Origin: Artocarpus heterophyllus
Taxonomy: Eukaryota > Streptophyta > Magnoliopsida > Rosales > Moraceae
Length of the DNA stretch: 64,000 nt
Reading direction: 5' to 3'
Assembly: GCA_025403435.1 (NCBI GenBank)
Contig: CM046354.1
Coordinates: 23,222,728 to 23,286,727 of the forward strand
The notes below the pieces were generated by a model. The model was not told where the DNA came from. It saw nothing but the letters and a program-made list of their open reading frames with translations, and did no database searches. Positions 48,372 to 59,544 of this stretch are shown one piece after another (positions within the stretch are counted from its first letter, which is position 1; each line of letters begins with the position of its first letter). Position numbers and translations under genes: made by a program.

Positions 48372-50555
48372 TGTCATGCCCCTAAGTACAAGAGATGATG
48401 TGGCTGGTTAATTATATTAAATAAATGAGAATTTAGTTAAAAATAAGAGTTTAAGGGTTAAGTTAAATATAAAAAAATGTGAAAGTTTCAAAACTCTCTT
48501 CTTCTTTTTTTGTAAAAGGGATTCATAATCATTAAACAGATAAAATCATTGAGATAAACATTAAGCAAGGAATGAAATAATAAAAGTTGCGAGTATGGGT
48601 CCCACTGACCTATAACTTGTGCACACACATAGTACTGATAATATTATAATACAATCACAGTCCAAGTAGAGAGAAAATTAAAATATTACATGCCTTGATC
48701 TAGGAAATTTTAAATAATCTTCTAAGTCCTCCTACTGCTCCTGAGTCTTGTCTGTGGAATCTTCCTTGAACCTACGCTGATATCCACCTAGGGGGGATTT
48801 AAAAATAACAAACTGTGAGCGAAAGGCTTAGTAGGATTATAAATTAAAAATAATTCATTATTTCAAAATCATTCAGGAAATATATATAATCAAGTAAATG
48901 ATTAAAGTCCATTTAATTTTCCTACCAAAATTATTTAGTGGTCAACCAGAAGGATCATCATTTTCTTTTCCTAGGCAAACCATAAATAAATCACTGCCAT
49001 AGTGGCCCAGCTAGGTTTCTGGACCTGCCCCCAAGGTCGCACTCTACACGACCCGATCTCTGATATGGCTTCATGCCTTCATATTTCTTTTTATCATTAT
49101 TCAAACCCACTTACCAGGTATTTTCACTTATGTTCATTATGGGGTTCATTATGTAGATCATCTCAGTTCACGGTTTATAAAACAATCGATAAACCCTTTT
49201 CAGTCAACCGTTAAAAATTTTTTGATAAAAACCCTTTTTGAGGACAAAATCATTTGAAACTAGGCTACCAAAGAAAAAGGGTAGAAGTCTTACCTCAATA
49301 CTCGTCCTGATGCCCCACACCAAAATTCAAGTCCGCTATACATTAGCTCTGCGGATCCACGTACACCCTTAAATATACAACAATTAGGTCTATCATTATC
49401 TAGCTCAAGTCATCCTATGCTACTAAATTATTTCATGGTGTCCTAGTGTGCCATTTATATCTATAAAATCATTCTATAAGATTGAAATTTCAATCGGGGT
49501 TCAAAACAGTAGAAACGGGTGAAAAATCACAAAATTTTCCCATGCTCAGTCGGCCTGCTAGACGCCCTATTTCAGCTGGCTAAACTGTGTAGTTCGGCCT
49601 ACCGAAGAACAAGTCAGGTTGGTCGAACATTTTTCAGGTTTGGCCTGCCGATTCTTTAAATCCGGCCTATCGAACATGAAGTTTGGCCTGTCAAACACGA
49701 AGTTTGGCCTGCCAAACTAGAAAAACCTAGAATTCTAACCACGGGTTTTGGGTCTCCCAAAACTCAAATCTTGATTTGAACATGTTTTTCTCAAATCTCA
49801 AGCATGGAAAACACTCATAGATGATAGAAAAACATATTTGGACACTTTTGAACTCATTTAAACAAGATTTTCACACGAAATCTAAGAAAATCCAAAAATG
49901 GGGAAAAATAAGAAAAAATGAAAAATCTTGATTCGAATCTATTTTTCTTCAAATAAAGCATAGATTCTAGTTGTTCTAAGTCCCATTAACTCAAATCAAA
50001 GGTTTCCTAAGCTCAAACAAACTTAGGTTTCAAAAATGCATAAAAAAATTAAAAATTTGAAAAAGTTTAGAAATTTGAGAACTAACCTCGAATTGAAACT
50101 TTAAATCACGTTTTCGGTTGCCGAATCACATCCCCGAGCTTCTTACTCGCAAACCCAAAGCTTGGGTTTGAATTTTGTTTTCAAAATTTTGAGGAAAATT
50201 GAGGGAGAAAGAGGGAAACCGAGGGAGGGAGAGAGAGAGATCATGGGAGAGAGAGAGATCACGGGAGAGAGAGAGCACGTGAGAGAGTGAGGGAAGAGAG
50301 AGAAGGAAAGAGATATAAATAGAGAGAAAAGTGGACGGTTTCACTGCGTGAAAACCGCGTGCCGCCCACGGCTTCTAAAAACTTCAAAATAGCAATTTAA
50401 AATAATTTGAAGTAATTAAAATCACTTAGGAAATCAAAATCACATTAATTTGGAAAAATTCATAAAAGATCAAATTAAGTCTAAAATATCTTTTATGGCA
50501 CACTAATCCACCATTTTACACTTTAACATCATTAAATAAATTTCGAGGCGTTACA
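48372..50555 (-). repeat. 5' LTR of the chromovirus-type element
   Basis: It is the partner of 41464-43660, collinear throughout. It lacks about 33 bp near 50375 and carries an extra palindromic unit of about 20-25 bp near 49681-49715. The internal GA-rich run is at 50225-50310. Confidence 0.95.
49549..49721. repeat. GC-rich palindromic cluster in the 5' LTR
   Basis: It has the same units as at 42641-42802, here with (G)AACA(T/C)GAAGTTTGGCCTG(T/C)C repeated in tandem where the other LTR has one copy. TAGTTCGGCCTACCGAAGA is another strong inverted unit. Confidence 0.8.
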
Positions 50556-51100
50556 GATCTTAGAGTTTTCCTCACAAGATTTGAATCAAAATATTTCTCA
50601 CCAAATGCAAACGCTTCATTAGCAATATCAAATAATTTTGCATTAAAATCAACAATACGTTTATCTTCATGCATTGTTAAATTTTCAAACCAAGATGCCA
50701 GCATTTTTAGTTTGGAAACCTTGATAGCAACGGTTCCCTAATGAGAAGTTTGAAGAATATTCCAAGCTTCTTTGGTTGATTTACACGTGAAGATAAGCTT
50801 GAACTAATTCATATCAATAGCATTGAATATGATATTTAGGGCTTTTGAATTGAAATTTGCCAAACCGTTTTCTTTAGTTGACCATGTTGGGAACTGTGTT
50901 CCTCTCAACATATGTAGTAGTAGGATGCATCCAAGTAATGAGAATTGAATTTTAAGCTCTCTCATCAATTGTCTTGATGAATGTCTTCATATGTGCTTTC
51001 CAGTATGAATAATTAGATCCATCTATAAGTGGTGGTCTAGAAATTGAACCTCTATCTGTTAAAAAAAATCCATGCTTGTAATCACATTCCCAAAATCTCA
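50556..51100 (-). pseudogene. Copia C gag, 5' part, right of the gypsy insertion
   Basis: The - strand frame reads PPLIDGSNYSYWKAHMKTFI near 51030, a standard copia gag opening. After stops and shifts it reads LTMHEDKRIVDFNAKLFDI and FGEKYFDSNLVRKTLRS (50516-50704 frame), then reaches the gypsy target word GATCT. The sentence continues at 41463 (AYKVVAVEEV). UBN2-type gag, not functional. Confidence 0.85.
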
Positions 51101-51122
51101 CTAAGCAAAGGTTAGTAAACTA

Positions 51123-51135
51123 TGCTGATACCAAT
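51123..51135 (-). other. Primer binding site of copia C
   Basis: The - strand reads ATTGGTATCAGCA after the LTR end TCTTTCA. It matches the tRNA-Met complement except at the 3' end. Confidence 0.75.
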
Positions 51136-53557
51136 TGAAAGATCTATTTTTAGCAATTTACTGAGTTTAATTAATTTTAGATTAATTAAGTTATTGGTTG
51201 CAGGAAGTAAATAAAGAACACTGACAATTTTTACAAGGCTTGATTCTAGATCAATGTCTATTAAGCCATATGCCCAAATGTTGTACAACGACTAAAAAAA
51301 TAAATTACAAGCACAATTGGTCTTATTCAATTTAACTCTTTATTGATTGACACTTATGCTATTGTACTTTATAATGGTCTTATTCAGTGAGCATCATTTG
51401 TCTTTAAAGTCTGCTTCAACTGAGTCCTATCAATAGTGGAATCCCAAAAACTACAAATTCTTCTCCCCAAGAGCGAAGCACCTTCTCTCGAAGTTAATTT
51501 ACTGAATGAAAATTTATTGCCTTATTTATGTATACTCTCTGGAAATCTTAAACACTGGTTGCATACTCAAAATCTATATTTAAATGTAGGAAATCTTATC
51601 TTAAGTTCAAACTGCCGCAAAATATGTTGCAACATATTTGAATTTAAATTTGAAACGTGTTTCTCTAGTACGCGTATGTGATCTAGACTTCATGTATACC
51701 TTTTAGGAATTAATTTAGGTAAATTGTTCTGGTAGTCCTCAACCTTTCATGAAATTGAAGATTTGGTGTCCAACTTTTTTTTTTTTACTAAATCGAACCC
51801 AACCATTCATTTTAGTTGTTGATGGACTAATTTAACAATTTGTTAAATTTATCCCCATGTAAGGGGAACATGACTACTTTGGTAACGGTATCTTAGTAAA
51901 ATACCTAATATGTTTTAAAGAAATTAAAATTATAAATATGATGACCATGAACAACAATCTAATGAGTACCCAAACAACAATCTGATGAACATTAAAACAT
52001 AAATATAATAAATACCTAATCTTTCTCTATTGCAAACCACGAACAACAATAAAAAGGAGCAAAATTAGGAAAGGCTTTAGCAAAAATTGCAAATATGATG
52101 CACAATAACAATCAAAAAATAAGAAAAATTCAAATCTATTATAATGAAAAAATCCTACTATCAACTCCCCAATGGACTCTGGAGACCACCTCCTCCGCCA
52201 TCTCTCCCTCGACCATCTCTTTCTTTTTCTTTTTCTCAGATCCACCCTCAACGAGTGCTTGGTCCTCTCATACACAATTTAGGGTGCTTTTACAAGCCTC
52301 TGCAAGATGATGGACGTGGGACCAAAGAGAAGGCATTCTATACATAATTCTTTTCTAACAAAAATTCAAAATTCCACACTAAAATTCTATGCAACAAAAA
52401 TCATCCAAATGAATCAGAGAGAAAACCAAAACCTGAAAGAGAAGTCCAAGAGCTCAAAATCGAACAACCAAAACGAAACCAACAAATTAAAAAAAAAAGA
52501 AACAAAAAAAGAAAGAGAAATCTACAGGAATCAAGAATCAAGAATTGAACTAAGACAATGAAAGATCTATAAGAAGAATCATGCCCCATCAAAAATCAAA
52601 ACCAGTGAATCGACTATGGCTTATAGATCAAGAATTAGGGGTCAAAGTTGTAGAACTATGGATTCGAATTAGAGCAATTTGATCTTCATAGAGAGAAAGA
52701 ATTAGGGTTAGGGTTAGGGTTTTTCATCGTTCTTTAGTGAAATCAAAAATAATAAGCAAGACATCATGCACGAGAAGGTCTTCCTTCTATTGGAGCCAAA
52801 AACCATGAGGGCATTACTTTGGCCTTGCTAGTGCGAAAGAAAATTTGTTTTAGAGAGGAAGATTTTTCAGACTTGGAAATGAAGGAAACAACGTGAAAGA
52901 GGGTCTTTTAGGGGAACAAGGAGACGAGATCTTGATAGGAGAAATTATTGTAACCAATTGCAACTAAAATTTCTTTTTGAGATTTAATACTTTATATTTA
53001 TTGTTTGGCTTTTTGACCTGCATTGATGATTTGCAAAAGAGCTTTTTTTGTTTGGAAAAAAAAAAAAAGGCTTGTTTTGTTTAGGTTTTTTTAGATTTTT
53101 TAATGCATATTTATTTTAATTTTTATTAATTTTTAATCTATCAATTATTTTAAAGGGTCGTTTAGTAATTTTAATTAAAAACGATATCTAATAGATTTTT
53201 AGATCCAAAATTAATGGTTTGATTGTTAAATTAGTCCCTTAGCAACTAAAATGAAATATTGTGATCAGTTCAGTAAAAAAAATGTTAGGAACCAAATATT
53301 CACTTTCATGAAATGTTAGGAATTAACGAAGTAATTTACCCAATTAGTTTATCTTTATTTAAGCTTCTCAAAACACGCGAAGCCTCCAACTTAAATATAA
53401 AAAAATAAATCCTATTATTTTTTCAATTTTGATTCCTAATCCAAGTCAAACATGAGTCTTATAATATGATAAACTCTAATTCAAATTTGGATTCAAAAAT
53501 ATCTCTAAAAATCTCTAAAAGAAAATATCTTATTCTAGCTTTACATAATCTACTACA
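51136..53557 (-). repeat. 5' LTR of copia C, split by a Mutator-like element
   Basis: In element orientation it starts TGTAGTAGATTATGTAAAGC (53557 leftward) and ends TAGATCTTTCA at 51136. The LTR proper is 51136-51716 plus 53342-53557, about 790 bp. The element at 51717-53341 lies between them. No second LTR of this copia is in the window. Confidence 0.75.
51717..53341. mobile_element. Mutator-like element (non-autonomous, 1.6 kb) with long inverted repeats
   Basis: The left arm begins AGGTAAATTGTTCTGGTAG. The complement of the right end begins GGGTAAATTACTTCGTTAA. Both then share CATTTCATGAAA/CTTTCATGAAAT, a GATTTGGT/ATATTTGGT block, TTTTTTTTACT and CATTTTAGTTG, with GGACTAATTTAACAA, over about 140 bp. 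Flanks AATTAATTT (51708-51716) and AATTAGTTT (53342-53350) fit a 9-bp duplication with one change. No transposase was seen. The core has three TTAGGG units (52702-52719) and short frames without known domains. Confidence 0.85.
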
Positions 53558-53627
53558 TTTTTGACATTTTCTAGTTTGTTTTTTCTTAATAATTATAAGC
53601 CAATTATGGGGAAAAAAAAAAGCCTAA

Positions 53628-54618
53628 TGTATATATATATAGGATATGTCTACGATCAACACCCCCAAAGGTGTGGACCATCCAAACCAAGTAACATTTC
53701 TTATAGGATAATAATAATGTGTTATGTTAAACATAACATCAAGATTTGATCATCTAATATTGCGGTATATTTTGTTCTAAAAGAGAATATATACCATATC
53801 CTTAATGTAAAGACACCAAATTCAAAAAAAAAAAAAGTGACAATTTTGACATAACTATGCTTTCGTTTTTTTTTTTTTTTTTTTTACAAACATTGTGACT
53901 TTGTTTAGAAACCATAGTTTGAACTAAAAAATTCTATCCAAACATAAATTGGTGTTTGAAAATTTTAAAAAAATAAGTTTGAATAATTAGTCCAAATTAA
54001 AATTCTCAATTCAAACTCATTTATTACAGTAAAAACCATTCACTTTTTTCTTTTTTACTTTCTACCTCAAGTTTAAAAATCTTATAGCTTTTCATTCCAA
54101 CTTTGATTGAGATGATGTGTTTCCTATGCATTCAAAATGAAAAGAGGAACAACTATCCATATTACCCACAAAAATTTGTCATATACATTGAGTTTTTTTT
54201 GTTTTATTAGAAAATAATATCAGTTCAAACTAATGTTTTGAGCATCCATCTAAACACTAATTAAATAATTTAGACCAATTCTTCAAACTTATTTTTTCAT
54301 TTAATGTTGTTAAACGCCAATTGTATTTAGACTAAATTCTTCAGTCCAATTATGGTTCCCCAATGGAGTCACAGTGCTTCTAAAAAAAGCATTCCTATTT
54401 CAAAATTTTCACTTGTTTAAATTTGGTGTCTACACATCAAGTATATGGTATATATCCTCTTTTAAAAACAAAATTTTCAACAATATTGAATAATTAAATC
54501 TTAATGTTACATTTAATATAATACATTGTTATTATTCTAAAAAATATATATTATATTGGTTCGAACGGTTTGCACTTTTAAGGGTGTAGATCGCAAACAT
54601 GCCCTATATATATATACA
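53628..54618. mobile_element. Long inverted-repeat element, about 1 kb
   Basis: Arm 53628-53823 and the complement of arm 54418-54618 align over about 195 bp. Shared blocks include TGTATATATATATAGG, CGATC(A/T)ACACCC, AGATTT(G/A)AT, ATATATACCATAT and GACACCAAATT. Target duplications cannot be read because both edges are TA runs. The spacer holds a poly-T run and a second inverted-repeat element. Confidence 0.75.
53900..54365. mobile_element. Foldback MITE-like element nested in the 1-kb inverted repeat
   Basis: The left TTTGTTTAGAAACCATAGTT and the complement of the right end (GGGGAACCATAATTGGACTG) form imperfect inverted repeats. Repeated GTTTGAA and TTTAGAC words run in both directions. Its wording resembles the elements at 34.6 kb and 9.3 kb. 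Confidence 0.5.
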
Positions 54619-55552
54619 CCAAAACGGAAGGAAGTGTATTACCAGTTATCACAAGAGCAGCAGCTTAATGACTTCTGAGGGGCCAGCACCACATCTGAAT
54701 AAATCAACCTGGCACACTGTCACACTCCACTCTTGCTTTCTCTAGTTCCCCTCTCTTTTATTTTTTCAATTGTCATCCAAAACTACCTTTCCTTTCTTTT
54801 ACCAAATTTTTTTTTAATCGTCTCTCTTAGTGGCCCCTTTAGTTCCTTTCCTTCAAATATTATTTTCACTTGGATAAAAGACGTACTTACTACTTTAATG
54901 ATTGCAACCAAAATCTTTGACTGTTCTCTCTCTCTACGCTTTTACAGAAGACACTATTGTTAGACATGAAAATGGATAGATAGACATTAAAATATTTTTT
55001 TTTCAAATATTTGGCATCTGAATATTGTGCCAAATATTCAAATGCCAAAGAAAATAGTATATATTATGTAACTGTATTAAAATTTACGTATATATTATGT
55101 CACTAATATATTAAAATTTTAATATATTATGTAACTATATTATAATTTTAATATATCATGTAACTATATTTAAATTTAAGCTAGATTATACCGAAGAAAA
55201 TAGTATCGATATTTACCCAGTCCCGTACGTGGTCGACTATGTAGTTTCCGTCCCATAAGGGTAGGTATTAGTATTACTAAAGTTATAAAAGCTTTCTTAA
55301 AAAAACAAAAAAAACGTTAAAGTTATAAGCCTCAATAATTTATCATATAGTAGATAATATATGTACATAACATAGTAGATACACATTATTATATCAACAA
55401 TAATTAAAATTTTCAGCTTCCCTCACTAGTTGTAATATATCTTTAGGGCATGTGGTTTTAACAAAAATATTGCTGTGGTTTGAGTTGTGATTAGCCAATT
55501 GCATTGGGAAAGAGAAAAAAGAAGGAAACACATATACGACGTGTACCTATAC

Positions 55553-55600
<48 letters not shown>

Positions 55601-56188
55601 CAGAAAGAAGTGGTTTAAGGTCCGTTGCCGAAAGACCTTTTATAATACAACTCTTTATCAACCGTCTGGCACACAATTTTCGACCACAGAAATCAACAAC
55701 CTAAGTCAGTCTATATATGTGTCGTCAATCTTTTTTGTGAGACTTGTCATGGAAGAATGTGTAAAGGGAACGTTTTTTATTTGCATAAGGATACGAGTAA
55801 AGGTGGCTGGAGATTCCAAACTCATCTATTACCAATCGCATATGCTCTTAACGATTAAAGTTTGAGTGAAAAAAAAAATAACTTGTGGGGATTCAAGTCC
55901 TAACCCCACAACTTCCCACATTTCTTTGATTCCCTTTCTCTTTCTCTTTCAATATGACGTATAAATGTGTCTTTGCCACGTTCCTATCTCTATAAATCAC
56001 ATGGGTTTTATTCATTTTATATTAATGGGGAGAGAGATTTCTTTTATAAAAATTAAAAAATAAAAAAAACATAAGAGAGAGAGAGAGTTGTGGGTTAAAC
56101 GGAGCCCTAAAGCCATGCAACCTTTCACACGATCTTCTGGAGCAGAAGAGAAATTGCAAAAGAGAAATATAATTCGAAAGAAAGCAAA
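54619..56188. other. Intergenic DNA, no gene recognised
   Basis: Contains TATATTA-rich runs near 55050-55160. Neither the 76-codon frame at 54733-54963 nor the two overlapping frames at 55490-55704 shows a known domain; the latter are products of the simple repeat at 55551. Confidence 0.45.
55551..55597. repeat. (TA)n(GA)n microsatellite
   Basis: A TA run is followed by about fifteen GA units. Confidence 0.9.
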
Positions 56189-56197
56189 AATATTAAA

Positions 56198-56675
56198 GGG
56201 TTATTTACCTTTTATACCATGTATTTTAGATATATTTAAACAATATACTTTTGGTTTTTTATTTCATCAAATTTATTCCTTTATATTAGATTTAATACAC
56301 AAATTATATCTTTACCCAATCAATCTTTAATTTTGATCTAAGAAATTAACAATCAAATTTAAAAAAATAAGAAAACTTTAAAAACTTAAAAAAACGTTAT
56401 ACTAAAGTTTTTGCCTTTAAAAATGTGTAAAATACCTTCAAAATAGGTATTTTGTGTGTTTTTATTTTATTTTTTTCTATTTTTGAAAGTTTTAGTTGTT
56501 TATATTTTACTTAAGAGTAATTTGATAATTTTAAAAGTTAAAATTAATTATTGACTAAAAGAATGTATAAATTTATGTATTAAATCTAATAAAATATACA
56601 TTCAATGAGATCGAATGTCAAAAATATAATTTTTGAATTAACATAAAATATATGATATATAAAGATAAATATCCT
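56198..56675. mobile_element. Complete Mutator-like MITE, 478 bp
   Basis: The left end GGGTTATTTACCTTTTATACC and the complement of the right end (AGGATATTTATCTTTATATA) open inverted arms of about 110 bp, each reaching TTAGATTTAATACA(C/T)AAATT. A perfect 9-bp duplication AATATTAAA flanks it (56189-56197, 56676-56684). This is the unbroken relative of the element split at 16.1/33.1 kb. No coding capacity. Confidence 0.9.
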
Positions 56676-56684
56676 AATATTAAA

Positions 56685-57676
56685 TACTAATTCAAACAGA
56701 GGGGCCAAAGGGTACGGGGAAGCATGGGAATCGCAGTGGGCTTGTGGTGATGAGGTATAATTGAATGAAAATTATTAAATTTTTATTATAATATGAAAAT
56801 TAATTATGAAAGCATTAGATTCCCAAATTGTGAGGCTCACCGTATCATTTTACATCTTAGTTTGTGCCCACAAAAGACAAAAAGATGATCGTGTTCTGCA
56901 GATTCTTGGCTTTTGTTCCCACTTGCCAGGTATGATTTGTAACTTTCATGTGGGCTCTGCTACCCTAAATCCTTTTGCATACCTTTGATCTGTAGGCACA
57001 TATTGGCGTTTACAGGTTAATTCCTCACCTAACACCACCCACTTTTATGGCCTAAAAACAAAGTGGTGCGTGCCAGACATCATATAGCATATTATTGCAC
57101 AGAGAATTTTCACTCATTTATTAGTTACAAGTACGCCACTTGTACAATAGTACAAGTTGGCGCTTGAATAAATCTTAAACGAAATTAATAATTTATAATA
57201 AATATCGAAAAAACTCTAGTGTTTATCACTATTGATTTCCTCATTTTGCTTTATATATATATATAGCTTTGATATTAGCTATATATATAACATTTGTTTC
57301 TCTTTTTTTATTATTTTTTATTTAGGTTTTCTATTTGAAATTATAAACAAAAGCCAAAAAAAAAAATGAAATGCATTAAGAGTGTAAATGGAATTATGAA
57401 AACTATTTTCATTAAATTTGAAATTATTAAAAAAACTAAAGGGCGAAATAAGAAAAAGTGGGGAGAAACCTATAAATTTTAAGTTTTATAACGGGACGAT
57501 TATTTGCAAATATAGAAAATTTGGGCTGCTAATTAATGGAAAAAATGTGAAATTATTTTTGATCTGTTTAGCTGAACTTTGACTTGTGCTTCTAGTCAAT
57601 AAACAAAGAGAATCAAAGGCTATGGCTTTTCTATAAGTGTTTAAAACCATATTTTTAAAGAAGCTAAATGGGGTCA
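56685..57676. other. Intergenic DNA, no gene recognised
   Basis: AT-rich, with a hairpin at 57128-57164 and a short TA run at 57255. Reading frames are short and show no domain. Confidence 0.45.
57128..57164. repeat. Perfect-loop hairpin in intergenic DNA
   Basis: AAGTACGCC-ACTTGTAC and GTACAAGT-TGGCGCTT pair around an AATA loop, with an 8-bp perfect inner stem (ACTTGTAC/GTACAAGT) and few mismatches outside. No terminator or RNA gene is implied. Confidence 0.6.
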
Positions 57677-58550
57677 ATGTAGCAACCTAACTATTTGAGT
57701 CGCTACTTAATATTGATTTTATAGTCTTAATCTTACTTGTAAAAATATGAAATGCTTTTTTTATATATATAAAGCATGCTTATACTTCTTATCGATCACC
57801 AAATATAGATTCAAAATATCTAAGGTACTTCTAATACATGACATATTTTCATATTTTCTTGACAAAGTGGTACTAGTATACCGCTAGACCATTATATCAT
57901 ACAATAATTAACAAGTACTTTTAGAAAGCATACTATAATTGTAGCGGTATCTATAGCCCGTTCTTCATATTTATCCACCCAACCCATCAAATATTCACAC
58001 TAAACTCTTGGTAAGATTACCTACAACATAAAGGAATTAGATGAGTTTTTGCTCAGCAAGTCCAAATATTTCTCACAAAACATTTTAAGGGAAATAATAG
58101 TAGTAACAATATACATGATTCCATCTATGCTTAATTATAAATGCCTTATTTGGACTTGTGGGCCCAAGTGTACATATCAGTTGCATGCAATCATCAGATG
58201 TTAGGGTTGTAAACTTCGCATCGAAATCATGAACTGGTTCTTAATATGATCCTCCCCTTGGGTAGGGGCTACTAATCCTCCTCTTAGGTTGGGAGGTTTG
58301 CATGATACTTAGTTATTTTATCTTCGTTATCTTTACTTGAGTGTTTAGGTTGTCACACTTGTTAATTAATTGTGCATACTGTACATGTCATGGCTTAGTT
58401 TCACCTATAATATGTATGGATCATATAAAATTTATTACTTTATGGCATATGTAAGGTTTAAAAATACCTCGATCGAAATTGAGTTTCTTCAATGTAGCAC
58501 GTTTCGATTGATTAATTCCTTCTTGAGAGTATATCCACAAAGAGTATAAA
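57677..58550 (-). repeat. Degenerate Ty3/gypsy LTR-like remnant
   Basis: TGTAGCAACCTAACTATTTG at its left resembles the complemented end of a gypsy LTR. Near 58040 the complement reads CTTGCTGAGCAAAAACTCATC, like the CTACTGAGCCTTTCGCTCAC block of the chromovirus LTRs. No coding part is attached and the edges are uncertain. Confidence 0.4.
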
Positions 58551-59327
58551 TATTGAAAAAACAGTATGCAGGGGAAATTTAAAAAGTTTTAATCAAAGTA
58601 TTTTCTAAAACATAAGTTTGACATGCTATATGCATAAATTAACCAGCTCTCACTAATCTTGTATGCTGAAGAGCTCTTGTAATTTGTGAAGAGAAGGGCA
58701 TTCCAGAAAAGCCTTAACCAATTGGTCTTCTTTGTTATTCTCTATCCACGATTAGAGTATGTGTAGGCTCATCTCGTACAGCTCTTTCCCGGTGACTCTC
58801 CTTCCAACCAATTGAGAAAACTCATAACTAGCGTTCGTGAGTTGTGAACAATAGCTCTCAAGGGAGTTTCAGAGACTTACAGACTAGAGTGCTCACTCTT
58901 GACAGAATTATTAATCTAAATCAATTATACTTTATGTCTCGATCCAATACATCGTCACCTATGACAATGCACCAATGTTTCTATTCACAGAGTCCACCTT
59001 TGATAGCCAAGCAAACCATCTTCCGTTAGAGATATAGACAACATAACAATATTTGCATGAAATAAAGTGCCCAACTTTATTTCCTCAATTGCGGATCTTA
59101 TGATTTAGACTGTCACCTTCAATATCGTGTCTTTCGCATAATCTGTCCATCATATGCCTGATTGTAAAGGCTTAGACTGATAGTCTCAGACTTTTATTTG
59201 CTTATCATACATTCAAAAGATATGAACGTAAAAGGGACAACAATTTAGTATATAAATAATAAATAAATTCTTCATTGATAAAAATATCTCCAAAAACATA
59301 TTACCTTTTTACTCATTAAAGTATACA
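58551..59327 (-). repeat. Copia B-family LTR with an internal deletion
   Basis: The left 350 bp follow 24236-24600 (AAAAACAGTATGCAGGGGAA, TTTGACATGCTATATGCATA). The right 430 bp follow about 25840-26262 (GACAGAATTATTAATC, CCAACTTTATT), ending GTATACA as the other ends GCATACA. About 1.25 kb is missing between them, near 58900. No coding region adjoins and no matching 5-bp flanks were found, so this is a solo LTR or fragment. Confidence 0.8.
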
Positions 59328-59544
59328 TGTCTAATAATAAATCTATTACTCTATTGGATATTTTAAATTTTTATCCTTTAACAAAAAAAATATTAAACAT
59401 ATTGTTCGGGTCTAAAATTGTAAGTCTGATATAACCTCAAGTATAAGGTTATCTAAGTAATAATACTCAATGAATCTGAGGTCTATTTTTATTTTCAATA
59501 TCAATTTTAACAAATAATATAATTGATATAATTATTATTTTAAC

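Larger units (their letters stand above)
41464..50555 (-). mobile_element. Full-length Ty3/gypsy chromovirus-type element (Tekay/Del-like), 9.1 kb
   Basis: Two LTRs (41464-43660, 48372-50555) flank a - strand internal region with primer binding site, gag, protease, RT, RNase H, integrase with chromodomain-like end, and polypurine tract, the gypsy order. A perfect 5-bp duplication GATCT lies on both sides (41459-41463, 50556-50560). LTRs differ by roughly one base in twenty over a ~200-bp stretch compared by eye, so it is younger than the 16.5-kb gypsy. Many stops break the internal frames. The insertion is in the gag of copia C, and the host frame is continuous across it. Confidence 0.95.

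Noticed and set aside
52702..52719. Three TTAGGG units as a telomere or interstitial telomere array
   Set aside because: Only three units, and plant telomeres are usually TTTAGGG. AGGGTTAGGGTT is also a common word in plant leaders and transposons.
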